Made by a program: the position numbers and the translations under genes
Shown: positions 25,533 through 38,571 of the stretch, piece by piece
Position numbering within the stretch: position 1 is the first letter of the stretch
Layout: each line of letters starts with the position of its first letter
The notes under the pieces: generated by a model
Databases searched by the model: none
What the model saw: only the letters and a program-made list of their open reading frames with translations
What the model was told of the DNA's origin: nothing
Origin: Clitoria ternatea
Lineage: Eukaryota > Streptophyta > Magnoliopsida > Fabales > Fabaceae
Length of the DNA stretch: 64,000 nucleotides
Reading direction: 5' to 3'
Assembly: GCA_037962975.1 (NCBI GenBank)
Contig: CM075675.1
Span: 49,646,501-49,710,500, forward strand

Positions 25533-28500
25533 ATGGTGAGAGTGAGAAGTAAAACGCCTTTTGATGATGAAGAACAAGGTGAACACCGTTGTTGCATGAT
25601 AATTAGTCAACCTCATTTCATTCCGATGGTTAATTTTCATTTTGATCTTCATTTTTCTTTTCTCGGTTCTGATTATTGTTTCTGCTTTCCGTTTTACAGA
25701 GAAAATCCGAAGGAAAGGGAAACGTAAAGTGCCTGTTACCTTCGAAGACGATGACGACGACGATGAAGACGGTAACGCTGTGAACTCAAACTGAATCAGC
25801 TTAGACATTCATTCTCTTTTTGTTTTATTTCTCTCTCTATCAATCGCTGTCTCTGTAGTACCACATTGTAAGTGAGTCTTTTCGGTAGAAGTTATTGCAT
25901 TTTTTAGTTGATTTTATTTTATTTTTTGCAATTTTAAATTGTTATTCTTGATGAGTTTTTTTTGTGATATTTTTATGTGTACATTAAGAAAATTAAGAAT
26001 GTGATTTTTGTAAAAAATATGAACGAAATAAAGTATTCTTCGTTTCAAGAAATTTGAAGCCGTTATCTCGTTGCTATCTCGTGGCCTTGTTCGGAAGAAA
26101 GCATTATAGTGTTTAATATATTATTGATTTATTGTGAGCAGCTTTTGAATTCATATTTTATTGTAATGAAATATCCAGTACAAGTATGCATTGTCTGACT
26201 GTGTTATGTTTTTCATAGAATTCTTATGGGAAATCATATCTGTACTACAAAGTTGTAATACTAATACTATGTTATAATGATGAGATAAATAACAAGGGAA
26301 GTGTAGGATAAAATTGATAATGGGACAAAGAAAAAGAAAATAAGAATGAATTGTATAAAAGTATTGTAAGTATTTGTTATAAGAAAATAAAACTCAACAC
26401 ACCCACACACACGCACCCACTAACACTCACCGTTTTTGTTTTGCTGCTCCATTTTGAGCAAAATTAATATGTACGATTTTGTATTTTAAAGGTTTTGTAA
26501 AGCTCTATTGACATCATTGTTTCTTCTTGAGCTTCATTACATAACCTTTTCCCGTTCACAAGCTGAGTATGCCTTTCAGCTTTGGTCAAATAACTTGTTT
26601 CATTTTTTTATAAAAATTGTTTATATCAGACTTTTGGTCGAGTTTTTATCCATTTGATCGCCAATTTCGTCATTTGGCGATGGTTTTCATTATATGTCTA
26701 TCTAGGTCATTGTACATGATGAATCTGTCATGGTTACTTGAACATCTATTCAATGGTGCCAGAGGGTAGTACTGAGGATGGTGCTCTTTGAATGAACAAA
26801 TTGTGATTTATTTTTGTATTTTTCCTCACTCGATGAAGCAGAGGAAGGCTTGGATGATTTTGAGAATGATGGGTTTATAGTTGATGATGCTGACAATGAA
26901 GAAGATGGTGAAGAGAAAGGAAAAAATCCAAAACAAATACAAAATAAAAAAAAGAGGTAATGCTACATTCCACTACGCTGTTATGCAATTTCATATATTT
27001 GTGTTGTTTAGTCAACATTAAATTGCGTCCTTTTGCTACCCAGTTTCAAGAGATCATCGAAAAGCCTTGTTCTTGACGATGATGATATTGAGTTGATTCG
27101 TGAGAACAAGAGCATCAATCAGGAAAAATCGGTTAGCTTCTGTTCTTTATAAATAGTCCTTCTGTTTATTTCTAAGCACTGGAGAGAGTGGTTTTGTCAT
27201 TTGTCATTTTTCTTCATTGTGCTCTAGAGAGATGGATTCAAGAGGCTTAAAAAGGCTGACCTAGACACCAAGTTGATGGAACACTCTTCTGATGATGGTG
27301 GTTATCAGTATCAGCTTTTTGTTTTATATATTCAGTTCTTATTTTTGATTTCATTTGCATATTAAAATGTCCTATGCTAGCTTGCAGACTGATCTAACAA
27401 TCATCTGGTTGTTTGGAACAATTTTGCCTGATCCATGTTGTGTTTTCATTCAGGTTTATCAGTGTGCTATTGTTTGTAAATTGATTAAGAAGTCCTTGAT
27501 TTCCAGGATCACTCTTCGGTGATACTTCTGAAGATGAGTCTGATGATGCAGAGGATGACATGGAGGATTTTATAGTGGATGAAGAGGTCACTTATGGGAA
27601 GGGAGATTCTCTCAGGTAATTTGTAGTTAACATGAATGCATGTGGATTATATACTGGTAGTTTTTCTGGTTGGTCACTGTTCTGATTTCATAAAGTATGA
27701 CTGATAAGTTATTACCCTTGTTAAAATGCAATTTTACTGTAAATTTTAGACAAAGTAAGTTTAAAGACAAAAAACATCTGTCTTCACTTTCAAAAGAAGC
27801 TAAACATGGATCATTCATCCCTACCAATATGTCCAAAGCTGGAGAGGCAAACTGTGTAAATGATACAGACATACCTGAGAGGATGCAGGTTATGTTTAAA
27901 CTTCAAAGTTTTGTTGATCACTAATCAATTGGCAATCATAATGTTGTGATTTAAATGTAACCCACCTCCAAATTTTCACAGGTAATTGAGGACACTGTAG
28001 GATCTGTTCCAGTTGACCAGAATAGCATAGAAGAAGAAAGTACCTGGATTCTAAATCAACTAGCATCCAGCATGAATCCGTTGTTTAACGAGGTCAAATC
28101 CTGCAGACTAGTTGATACTGTAAAGAGAGAAGATATTGTTAGGTTCTTGGAATTACATCATAAAAGGAAATATGATGTAAGAACTTGGTGATTTAAATAT
28201 TTTTGTTCATACAATGATCAGGAACTCTTGTAGTTTTTTTTATGTTTTTTCTTTTCCCCCCCCTAGATTCCATTTATTGCAATGTACCGGAAGGAACAAT
28301 GTCTTGGTCTTCTTGAAGATCCAAAACCAGATGAGTCAGAAAACATTTTATTAGATGATATTGAGAGAAAACCTAAGCTGAAACGGCACAAGGTAATTCT
28401 AAATTACTGTTTTTATTCAGATAGGGATTGAACGAATAATAGGTCACCTGTCTATGTTATAAGATTTTTGTGTTTCATAGGAAGAAAGGTAGATTGTTAA

Positions 28501-31500
28501 AATAGAAAATTTGGTGATTGAAATACATTAAATGTTAATGCATTAGAACGTGATGGAATAGCTTTATTCCTTGTGTAGGCGCTCTGGATAATCAAGGAAT
28601 TGGATAAAAAATGGCTGCTTCTTCAGAAACGGAAGAGCATGCTCAGGACATACTATAACAAACGTTTTGAGGAAGAATGCCAGTTGTCTTTTCTTGTTGA
28701 GGAGTCCAGTTTCCATAAGCAGATATTTGACTCCATCACCAATATGCTCAAGAAGGCTGAAACAGAGAGAGAGATTGATGATATTGATATGAAGTTTAAT
28801 TTGCATTTTCCACTAGCCGAGGAGTTTATTGATAGAGGGTATAAGAGGCCTGTGATGAAATCATACTACTCTGATTGCAATAAGGCAGGACTGTGGTCAC
28901 TTGCAAGTAAATTTGGCAATCCTGAGAAATTTGGTTCTTTAGTTACCCTTAAGAAAGTGGTAAGGCTTGACTTATGTTTACATTTTCCTTCATATTTTTA
29001 TAATTATAGTGACAATTAACTGGTGAGATTCTTGGACTAGGGAGTAGACAATGAAGAAGATTCTCTGGAATCTCCGGAGGAGGTAGCTTCAATATATAAA
29101 TGTGAAACCTTTCAAACTTCCGAAGCTGTACTTAAAGGAGCTAGGCACATGGTAGTCTGTTGAACTCATCAATAGGTCCTTCGTAACTCCATTGTCTATC
29201 AATAGTCTTAGCTTACTAATCTGTGATCTTTATTTCTTTTCAGGCTGCAGTGATGTTAAGCAGTGAGATACCTTTCCGGAAATATGTACGCCAGATATTT
29301 ATGGATAAGGCTATAGTTTCAACAAGCCCTACATTGGAAGGAAACAGAGTGATAGATTCCTTTCATGAATTTGCTGGTGTTAAGTGGCTGCGCGACAAAC
29401 CTCTCTCAAGGTTTGAAGATTCCCAGTGGCTATTAATTCAGAAGGCCGAAGAAGAGAGGCTTCTTCATGTTAAAATAAAGTTGCCTGAGCATGACACTGA
29501 TGAATTGACAATGGCCTGTAATACCTCTTACCTCAAAAATAATGAAGGAATATCAACTGGGCTTTGGAATGAGCAGCGTAAATTAATCCTCCAGGATGCC
29601 ATTTCAAATTTCCTTTTGCCTTCTATGGAGAAGGAAGCACGGGCATTGCTAAATGCTAAGGCAAAAAACACTTTATTAATGAAGTATGCAATGCAATTGT
29701 GGAACAAGGTCTCTGTGGCACCATATTGGAACAATGACAATGCTTCAGCTAAAGAGCAGGGAGTCATGGCTTGTTGCTGGGGAAATGGAAAACCTGGTAT
29801 CACATTTGTCATGTTAGATTCTGGAGGAGCATTGGTTGCTGTGATGCATGCTCGATCACTTACACTAAGGTCTCATAATATCAATGACCAGCAGAGCAGG
29901 AAAAGTGATCAAGAACGTGTCCTCAAGTTCCTAACAATTCATCACCCCCGCGTTATTGTACTAGGGGCTGCTAAGGCATCCTGTGTAAGGTTGAGAGAGG
30001 ACATTAATGAGGTAAACTAAATTCTCAATCTCACTTGGCATGCTTGTTAGCCATAGTTATTTGATTATGTATGTGATTTTCCCCTTCCACCTGCACCCCT
30101 CTCTGGGCCGACATTGTTGCAATTTTATGAGAAGAGCATAAGTTTTATTTTATCCTTGAGTGATGTGCATGCATCTCAATTAGATAAACTCCATATTTAT
30201 GTTGGGTTCAAATGAAACATCAAAGCTCAGCAATGCTTGAATGATTTGTTGCTGTCCATTTTCTATGGTTTAGGTTGTAAAGTAGATGCAAATGCTGCAG
30301 GACGCTATTTCAGTTTTTCTTTTCCTTCTGATGGGGAAAGAAAGAAGCATGTGCATTAAGTGTACAACTGGATTATTACTTACTAGCACAGTATGGAATG
30401 CATTATTGTTAAATTTGAGTCTAGCATGTGGCACCATTGTTAGATACCTTTTTTTCCCTCTTGTTTAACTTGCTTTGTAATATTTAAAGTTGAGATAACA
30501 TTTATTAATTCTAAAAGGAATCTGCTGCCAGAAATATGGCATTAGTGTGAATTTAAATTGTTGCATTTGTTTGAATTTTTTCTTTTAGGTTTTAACTTTT
30601 AACTGCCTTCACAAATTGTAGTTACTGTATACTATTTTGATGGCATCCCTGCATTTTGCAATCACACTGTATAGTTCAACAAATTTCTTTTGTGCTGTAG
30701 TTTCATTAAATCATTCCTGAAACCAGCTTTTTATTGATAACTGATGCTATTGTTGTCTGTTAATTATCCTAGTGTGCCGCTATTTAGTGACCGCTTTCTT
30801 AACTTTTTTAATACATGGTCTGGCTTTCATTTGTTACTAGACACCATGATGAATTCAATAAGTTATTCCAATTGTCAATTAGATTATTTCCATGATGCCG
30901 GAGGACCATTTTCAAAAAGCGAGTCAAGGGACAAAAGGACTACCAGTAGTAGTATTAGGAGAGGAAGGGTTGCCTTGTCTTTATGAAGATTCGGACATTT
31001 CCATGATCCAGATTCCCAGACAACATGGTAATTTTTTGTGCTTCTTGCTTCCATTTTCTATTATCTCTCTTCCCTTTTTTCTTCACATTTTAAATTTAAA
31101 GTGCCTTTTGACAAACCTCTGTTATTGAACTTTTGTAGGCATTGTGAAGAGAGCTGTGGCTCTTGGACGTTACCTTCTAAACCCGCTGGCTATGGTTGCA
31201 ACACTATGTGGAGAGAAAAAGGAGATTGTGTCTTGGAAGTTGAATCCCTTGGAGAAATTCCTCACAAGTGATGAGAAGTTTGAAATAATAGAATGGGTCA
31301 TGGCAGATGTTACAAATCAAGTAGGCATAGACATAAATTTGGCCATTAGGCATAGCTGGCTTTTGGCTCCTTTGCAGTTTGTTTCTGGTCTTGGGCCGAG
31401 GAAAGCTGGTGTTTTGCACAGAGAATTACTTTCAGGTATAGATGTGAGAAATAGAAAGGATTTAGCTAAAGTTGGGTTGAGAACAGAAAAGGTTTTCTTC

Positions 31501-34500
31501 AATGCTGTTGGCTTTCTGAAGGTTTCTTGCGATGATGAAAGTTTTATTGACCAAGTTGGCAGTAATCTTGATGGCACAAGAATTCATCCAGAGTCATATA
31601 ATCTTGCTGAGGAATTAGCTAGAGCTGTTTACAGAGAAGTTCTGGAAAACCCTGAAGCTAATGATACCCAAGTGAATGCAATTGAATATATTCAAAATGA
31701 TCCAAAGCTGCTTGATTCTTTTGATTTGAAGGAATATGCAGATAGACTGGAAACAGAAAAAGGTGTATACAAACGCGAGACTATTTTTGACATAAAGATG
31801 GAGTTACTCAATGGATTTAAAGATCCTAGGATGCCTTATAAGGAACTGACACAAGAGGAGGAGTTCTATATGATAACTGGAGAAACTGAGGATGGTCTAT
31901 TTGAAGGAAAAAGAGTGCAGGCAACAGTTCGTCATGTGTTGTCCCAACTAGCATTCTGTGTGCTTGATTCTGGAATGACTGGAATACTTCTTAAGGAGGA
32001 CTTTTCAGATGATAATGATGATGTTTCTTTAACAGACAATTTGCATGAAGGAGCCGTACTTACTTGCAAGATCAAACTCATTGATAAGAACAAATGCCGG
32101 GTCAATCTGACTTGTAAAATGAGTGAGTTGAAGAGAGATGGTGAGCAAAGTTTCCATGACATGGATCCATATTATTGTCAAGGAAATATCATTTCAGAAA
32201 GTCAAATACAGGAAAAAGACAAAGTGGAGCTTGGAAATAAACATTTCATGCCTAGGATGATTTCTCACCCCAATTTTCAAAATATAACACCTGCTCTAGC
32301 AAAAGAGGTGAATTTATTTGTTGCTTGATATTTTAGTTAAATATTCTGTCTCATTATGGAGATCTTATTTCATCTATTCTTTATTGAATAGTTCCTTGCA
32401 GATAAGGATGTTGGGGAATATATTTTTCACCCAAGTTCAAGGGGTCTGTGTTATTTGACCCTATCTCTTAAAATTTTCAATGGACTTTATGTGCACAAAG
32501 ACATTATGGAAGGTAGAAAGAGTCATAACATTAAAAGCTTGCATGGACTTGGCAAGACATTAAAAATTGGAGAGGAAGTATTCGAGGACATAGATAAGGT
32601 CAGCATCCTTACGTCATACGAGAGAGCTTCAATTCCTCCCTGGCTCTTCCATATATGGTTTTTTGTTTTGCCTCATTCTTTGGTTCAGACAGATCAATTT
32701 ATTACACTTGAAATTTCTATTCTATGTTTCATATTTCTTGTAGATTAAATCATGATATGAAAATAATGGCTTAAAGCGTTTGATATCATGATTCAACTCA
32801 TTCATTTTAAATTTTATAATTTTTGCATGGATGCATTCAAGACAGCGTAGGTTAGTGTTATAAGATGATGAATTTTGGAATATTTTCCTAATTTTATATT
32901 GGTCCATGGATAATTTACCTTGAAAAACAATTCATTTTGAATTTGTTTATCTAGTGTTGTGCTTATTTGTGGATGCTTCTGATTTAATCCTTTCCTTCAG
33001 TTGATGATTTCCTCTACCTTGAAATAGGTTATCAAACACTATGTCAATCCATTGGTCATTCATCTGAAAGCTATGACCAATTTCCGAAAATTTAAAAAGG
33101 GCACAAAGGCTGAGGTTGATGAACTATTGAAAATTGAGAAGGATGAATATCCAAACAGGATACCATATGCCTTTGGCATTTCATATGAACATCCTGGCAC
33201 TTTTATCTTGTCTTACATTAGAAGTACAGATCCACATCACGAATTTGTTGCCATCCATCCAAAAGGATTCAAGTTTAGGAAGCAAATATTTGAAACAGTT
33301 GAGCAGCTGATGGCATATTTTCAGAATCATTTCCATGATAAGGTTGCACCAGCAAAATCCATGTCAGGAGGGTGGAGAGGCAATAGTGTAGATCAGCAAA
33401 AAGAATCAATGGGTATGAGCAGGATCAATGAATTTATACTCATTTGATCTAACATTACTTATTTTGATACTGAAAAATTGTGTAACATGTTTGGAAAAGT
33501 TTTGAAATTTAGGGAATAGTCAAATTTATAACTTTTGCACAAGTTTCAAAATTTATTTTTCATTCAAAGGATCCAACCCAGATTTTTCATCTCCATAATC
33601 CTTTGCATCATATTTTTATTCATACTCTACTCCAGTTCCAGTTGCTTCACGTAAATCATTCCTCTGATTTTATTTTTATTTTAAAGCGTCATAAACTTTT
33701 GTTTTCTCTTTTTTACTTCACTTGTTAGTTGTATACATTAGCTGAGTTTTCACTCTTCAACAACTTCCCAAAAAACTTGTGTCTGGACTCTGGAACTTTC
33801 CTTGCATGTGTTTGTTTTCCTTAATTAAACCTCATTTATTAGTTGTACAAGTGTTTGGATAATGTGTATATGGACTGGCATTAACCTAATATTATATCTC
33901 TATATTGATACATTATGAGATTATTGCTTGCATATAATGCTTATTGAATGTTATTATGCATAGCAGTGTTTGTACTAATGTAATTGAATAAATTCCAAGC
34001 ATGGTATAATGGATTTTATCTTTTCAAGAAGCATTGTTACCTGGTGATCTAATTAAAAGTCTGAATTATGAGTATCCGTCAGTCCATTGCCCATAAACAG
34101 AATATTGTTGCTATTGATAATTGATTGTGTATCTGTCAGTCCATTGCTCTGACAAGAATATTGTTGCTCTGGGTAATTGATTATTTGTTTTGTATTCCAT
34201 GGCATTAGTGCTGTAATATTGATGTCAAATACGCCGCAGGTTATAATTACCATATAATATTGATGATTTAATTCCAGATCAAAGTTACAAATATGATTGA
34301 AGTTAGTTTCCTTGTACACATTAATATCCCAGAATATAATTTTGATGATTTAACTCCTTTTCAAGTTCATATATTTTGATCCAACTCATTTTAATCTATG
34401 CCTTTCAGATTACAGTGAGCATGGGAATGGTCGAGGCCGTGGTCGGGGTCGAGGCCGTGGACGTGGATTCAGTTCTAGATTTGGCTCTCGTGATGATAAT

Positions 34501-35946
34501 ACTGATGATGTCCAGGATGGTGGTAATTTTGCTGGTTCAAAGTGGAGCTCTGGTTCAACAGATATCCCTGATGATTCCTTTGCTGCAGGTAAGAGTTGGG
34601 AAGTAAGTGGTTCTGGTGAAGGGAATGGCAGGGGACAAGGAAGGGGAAGGGGAGGTAGAAGGGGAAGAGGTGGTAGAGGAAGCCAAGGTGATGGCCAAGG
34701 ATGTGGTTCATGGAGTGGAGATAGCCAACATAGTGTGTGGCATGCAGATGGTGGCTGTAGTGATGCACAAAATGATAGTGGTTCAGAACGGGGTCGAGGA
34801 AGAGGAAGGGGGAGAGGAAGGAGAGGTGGTGGACGTGGTCGTTGGGGTGGAAATAGTACAAATGAGGAAACAAATAGTGATGCCTATAATGATAGTGGTT
34901 GGGGACAGAATCAGGATCAGGGCCAGGGAAGAGAAAGAGGGGGAGGGTGGAGAGGAAGCCAGGGTGGTGGTCATTGGGGTGGAAATAATTCAAATGAAGA
35001 CAGGAATTTAACTGGTGGCAGTTGGGGACGCTCAGTAGCCAGTAATGCCGCGGGATCTGGAAATGAGAACATAGGATGGAGTGCTTCTCATGAGAAGAAT
35101 GCAACTCCTGGTGAGGGGAAGGGGAGTGGATGGGGAGGATGGAAAGGAAGCCAAGGCGATGGTCAAGGACCTGGTCATTGGGCTGGAAATAATTCAAATG
35201 AAGATAGGAAATTAACTGGTGGCAATTGGGGACACTCAGTTGCCAGTAATGCCACCGGATCTGGAAATGAGAACATGGGATGGAGTGCTTCTCATGAGAA
35301 GAAGGCAACTCCTTCTGGTGATGGGAATGGGAGTGGATGGGGAGGATGGAAAAGAAGCCAAGGCGATGGCCAAGGATGTGGTAATTGGGGTGGAAATAAT
35401 TCAAATGAAGGTAAGAATTTAACTGGTGGCAGTTGGGGATGTCCAGTTGCCAGTAATACCGGGTCTGGAAATGAGAACATTGGATGGGGTGTTTCTCATA
35501 AGAAGAATGCAACTACCTCCAGTGATGGGAATGGGAGTGGATGGGGAGGATGGAAAGGATGTCAAAGCGCTGGCCATGGAGGTGGAGATAATTCAAGGGT
35601 AGATGGGAATTTAACTGGTGGCAGTTGGGGACGCTCAGTTGCCAGTAATTCCGGATCTGGAAATGAGAACAAAGGATGGGGTGCTTCTCATAAGGAGAAT
35701 CCAACTCCCTCTGGTGATGGGAATGGGAGTGGATGGGGAGAAAGTCAAGGCGCTGGCCATGAAGGTGGAAATAATTCGAGTGTAGATAGGAATTCAACTG
35801 GTGGCAGTTGGGGATGCCCGGTTGCCAGTAATGCTGGATCTGGAAATGACAACTCGGGATGGAATGTTTCTCACGAGAAGAATGCAACTCCCTCTGCTGA
35901 TGGGAATGGGAGTGGATGGGGAGGGACCGGGGGTAAAAGTTGGTAA
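25533..35946 (+). CDS. SPT6-like: SPT6-like transcription elongation factor with WG/GW-rich tail, 17 exons
   Basis: SPT6 is a histone chaperone that travels with elongating RNA polymerase II. Exons: 25533-25578, 25700-25771, 26842-26956, 27044-27131, 27228-27300, 27507-27615, 27750-27888, 27982-28176, 28267-28392, 28579-28959, 29041-29151, 29244-30011, 30883-31027, 31139-32307, 32392-32598, 33028-33412, 34409-35946. All junctions are GT/AG and phases agree (1888 aa). Order: short acidic N terminus with ENDGFIVDD; helical core from about 215 (IPFIAMYRKEQC); YqgF/RNase H-like fold about 655-775 (VMACCWGNGKP); helix-hairpin-helix near 870 (FVSGLGPRKAG); S1 domain about 1045-1115; tandem SH2 about 1180-1365 (HPGTFILSYIRS); RG-rich then WG/GW-rich tail 1377-1888. 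Compared with Arabidopsis SPT6L as I remember it, the N terminus is much shorter and about 65 residues before IPERMQ are missing. The tail is unusually long. It may be the second, divergent plant copy (like At1g63210). No disabling change is seen. Confidence 0.93.
30283..30420 (+). pseudogene. Decayed duplicate of SPT6-like exon 12 inside intron 12
   Basis: The intron sequence reads 'atgctgcaggacgctatttc' and onward, closely matching exon 12 around 29590 ('ctccaggatgccatttc'). Translated, LQDAIS.FL...M.KE and a later TLL/LLL...W.. pattern parallel the exon's LQDAISNFLLPSMEKEA. It is interrupted, lacks splice sites and lies between true exons 12 and 13, so it is a partial internal duplication that has decayed. 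Confidence 0.65.
34981..35943 (+). repeat. In-frame tandem repeat, five units of 59-69 codons
   Basis: Units begin at about 34981, 35185, 35392, 35584 and 35767, each starting GGAAATAATTC-like (GNNSxxxxNLTGGSWG) and ending SGWGG. Lengths are 204, 207, 192, 183 and 177 bp, all multiples of three, so the frame is kept. Each unit encodes several WG or GW dipeptides. Confidence 0.92.
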
Positions 35947-36700
35947 AAATTTTAACTGCTAGTATTAGGTGCATTTTGTATGTAGCTATTGTGTTATTAG
36001 GCAAACTTGTCTAATATTTGCAATCTACATTTATGTGTCAAGTTAGGTATTGCACATCTGGAGACCAATATTTACTATTAGTTCAAGCTTTCTTCCCTCC
36101 TCTATTACATTAAAAATATTAATGCTTTGGTGGAAATTAATCTCACACCTAAATGGTTGTTGCGTGAGTCGTAAATGAATCATTTGGTTAAGCTTCTACC
36201 TTTGTTGAACTAGTACTTTTTGCATCGAGTTCTTAATCCTACCATCTATATTTCTCTTTAATCTTCTTTCTTTTTGGGTGAAAAAGAAAGTATATAACCG
36301 ATATTACCATCTATTTTCCCTTAATCTTCCGAATGAAATATATAGCTGATACAAATTTGGTGAAAGTGGAAGTATTTCTTTGACATGTATCTGTCGCAAA
36401 GTTATTGACTATTTTATCACTGCCAATTTATACGTTTTATGTGAGTAATTCTTTATTATCTATATTATCTCTAAATGAAGTCATAATCAATGTCTTGTTC
36501 ATATTCTATTATTTTATTTTATCAGAGCAAAGTACACTTGCTAAAATGAAATTCAGTCCCTCCCCCTTTTTTGTTTTATCAAAATATGTACTGTAGTCCA
36601 TTTAATTAACCTAGATGATCAATCTAAAAAGACACTAATAAACTATTCTACCTAACTGTCGATAGGTTTTACAAACCACAAACCTGCCTCACCAACTTAT
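35947..36700. other. 3' flank of the SPT6-like gene
   Basis: Contains the likely 3' UTR and downstream AT-rich DNA. No gene or recognisable element was found. Confidence 0.5.
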
Positions 36701-37040
36701 ATGTGCATTGATCCCCTTAGCTCACCTGACCTTGTTCCTTCATTGGAATCAACACCGACTTTCCCATGTCGGACCTTCTAGAAATCTAGATGACTCAAAC
36801 CATTCAGATGACTCAGGCCATTCACACACACCTGCTACTATTAGGAAATTGACTAGAGCAGCTTGACCTCTTGCACACCTTATAGATTATTATTGTCCCA
36901 CATTACCCGCTGATCAGAGTTCCACCATACACCCTATCTCCACAAACCAAATATTTACTCCAATCTTGCTCCTTCACACAGGTCTTATGCTTTATCCATG
37001 CTTACTGAGGTGGAGCCTCTATCCTATTCTAAGGAAGTTG

Positions 37041-38571
37041 TTTACCCTTGAAATAATGTTGGGTCTTTTATTGACAAGCGCACCAATCGTTTGTAGTTTT
37101 CAAATTTAGATATCGTTCCCACAAAGATTGAATATTCAGTAGTTGTAGTAATTTTTTATTTACTATAGTAAAAGTTTCTAAACTTAAAAAGAGTAATTTA
37201 TACACAATTTATACAATATTCACGGAATTTAATGGTTGATTTGTTCATGTGGTAAAAAGATGGTAAATATAAAATCTATCTAAAAAGTTGAGATGTAATT
37301 CAGAATAACTTAGATACTTAAGGTAAAAACACAGATTGACAAATTATGTTGGAATTTGGATCCCTTTTCTAGAACATAATGAAGAAACTCAACACATGCA
37401 TATTTAATCATCAAGTTCATGTGATTACAGCTTAAAATCATTATAATCGATCCCTCATGATATAAATTCTAAATAATTACTGTAAAGTCTGATCACTCAT
37501 ATGCTTTCTCAGTAAAAACTTGCTTTAAGTCCCGGCCTTAATAAAACAATAATTACTAACTCTACCCTAGTAATTGGTATATTAAGGGTATTTCAACTTT
37601 TACTTTCATTAAAACAGGTTTTAATACGGCATGAATAATCATTCTCCCGTTTGACATTCACATTAATAAAACAAGTTTCAATACATATAAAAATCATTCT
37701 CCCGTTTGACATTCACACTAATAAAAGATTGAAATACTAACATGACACTTGAATCATAAACATGCAGAGGTCGAATTCACAACATCATACTCAATAGATT
37801 AGTTCACCAATTCCAACATAAACAAATTAGTTACACATGGTAAAAGTAAAAACAACACTTACAGAGGTTGACATTACGAAGGCGTGGAAACACTTCACGA
37901 TACAAACGATCACAATACTACACAAGACTCTCAAGTATCTAGAAACTACTCTAGACTACAAAGTCACAAAAGAACACTCAAACTTGAGTGAAAAGAGAGA
38001 AAAGAAGCTACTGGATGTAGAATGGGATGATAGAATGCCTTGAGAATGACCTATTTATAGGGCTGGGGAAGGGTCCTGACGTGTAGCGTCAGTCTAGAGC
38101 ATAGCGTTAGCTTCCTGACTCAGCCTCCATTAAATGCAGAATTAAGGGCCATGATTAACAATATTTAATTTAATGATTGGTAGACATGGCCTCTGATTGT
38201 TCCCCATTCGATTTGGCAGGTAGTAGAAGTGGATTGACCATTATTTGGCCCTTTTGACTGAGTGCTTCACCACCTGGAAGTGGAGTCCACATAGCTTCTG
38301 ACGCTATGCGTGGGACTGACACGTAGCGTCAGCATCCAAACCCTGACGCTACGCGTGGGCTTGATGCTACGCGTCAGCTCCCCAGATTTTGAATTTTCTC
38401 TTGAATTTCCTTAATTTTTCACTGTAAAACTAGAGAAATTGATCAAGGCAGATAATTTCCAGTAACTTCCATTTATTACAATTAAAATCTAAATTTCTAA
38501 CAGTTTGAACAAATTTTTATTAATTTTAACACACTTTTTATTAACAAATTTATTATAAATTTAAGGACTAA
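37041..38571. mobile_element. Unidentified insertion in the copia linker region
   Basis: The copia frame breaks off after '..aaggaagttgtt' and resumes at '..gcagtacagaattct', so about 1.5 kb has been inserted. The insert is non-coding. Its left part contains 'gacaagcgcaccaatcgt' and 'gatatcgttcccaca'; its right part carries GACGCTACGCGTC-type motifs. I cannot assign a class, and clear terminal repeats or a TSD were not seen. Confidence 0.5.
38070..38385. repeat. Cluster of TGACGCTACGCGT-type motifs
   Basis: Variants include 'gacgtgtagcgtcag', 'tgacgctatgcgtggg', 'gacacgtagcgtcag', 'tgacgctacgcgtggg' and 'gatgctacgcgtcag', at about 38078, 38103, 38298, 38318, 38342 and 38360. They alternate in orientation, so neighbours are partly complementary and could fold into hairpins. 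Confidence 0.75.

Noticed and set aside
34475..35512. 345-codon open frame on the minus strand opposite the SPT6-like tail
   Set aside because: It is the antisense of the tandem WG/GW repeats; the repetitive HxHSHH-like composition follows from the repeat. The plus-strand frame matches SPT6 and is spliced in phase.
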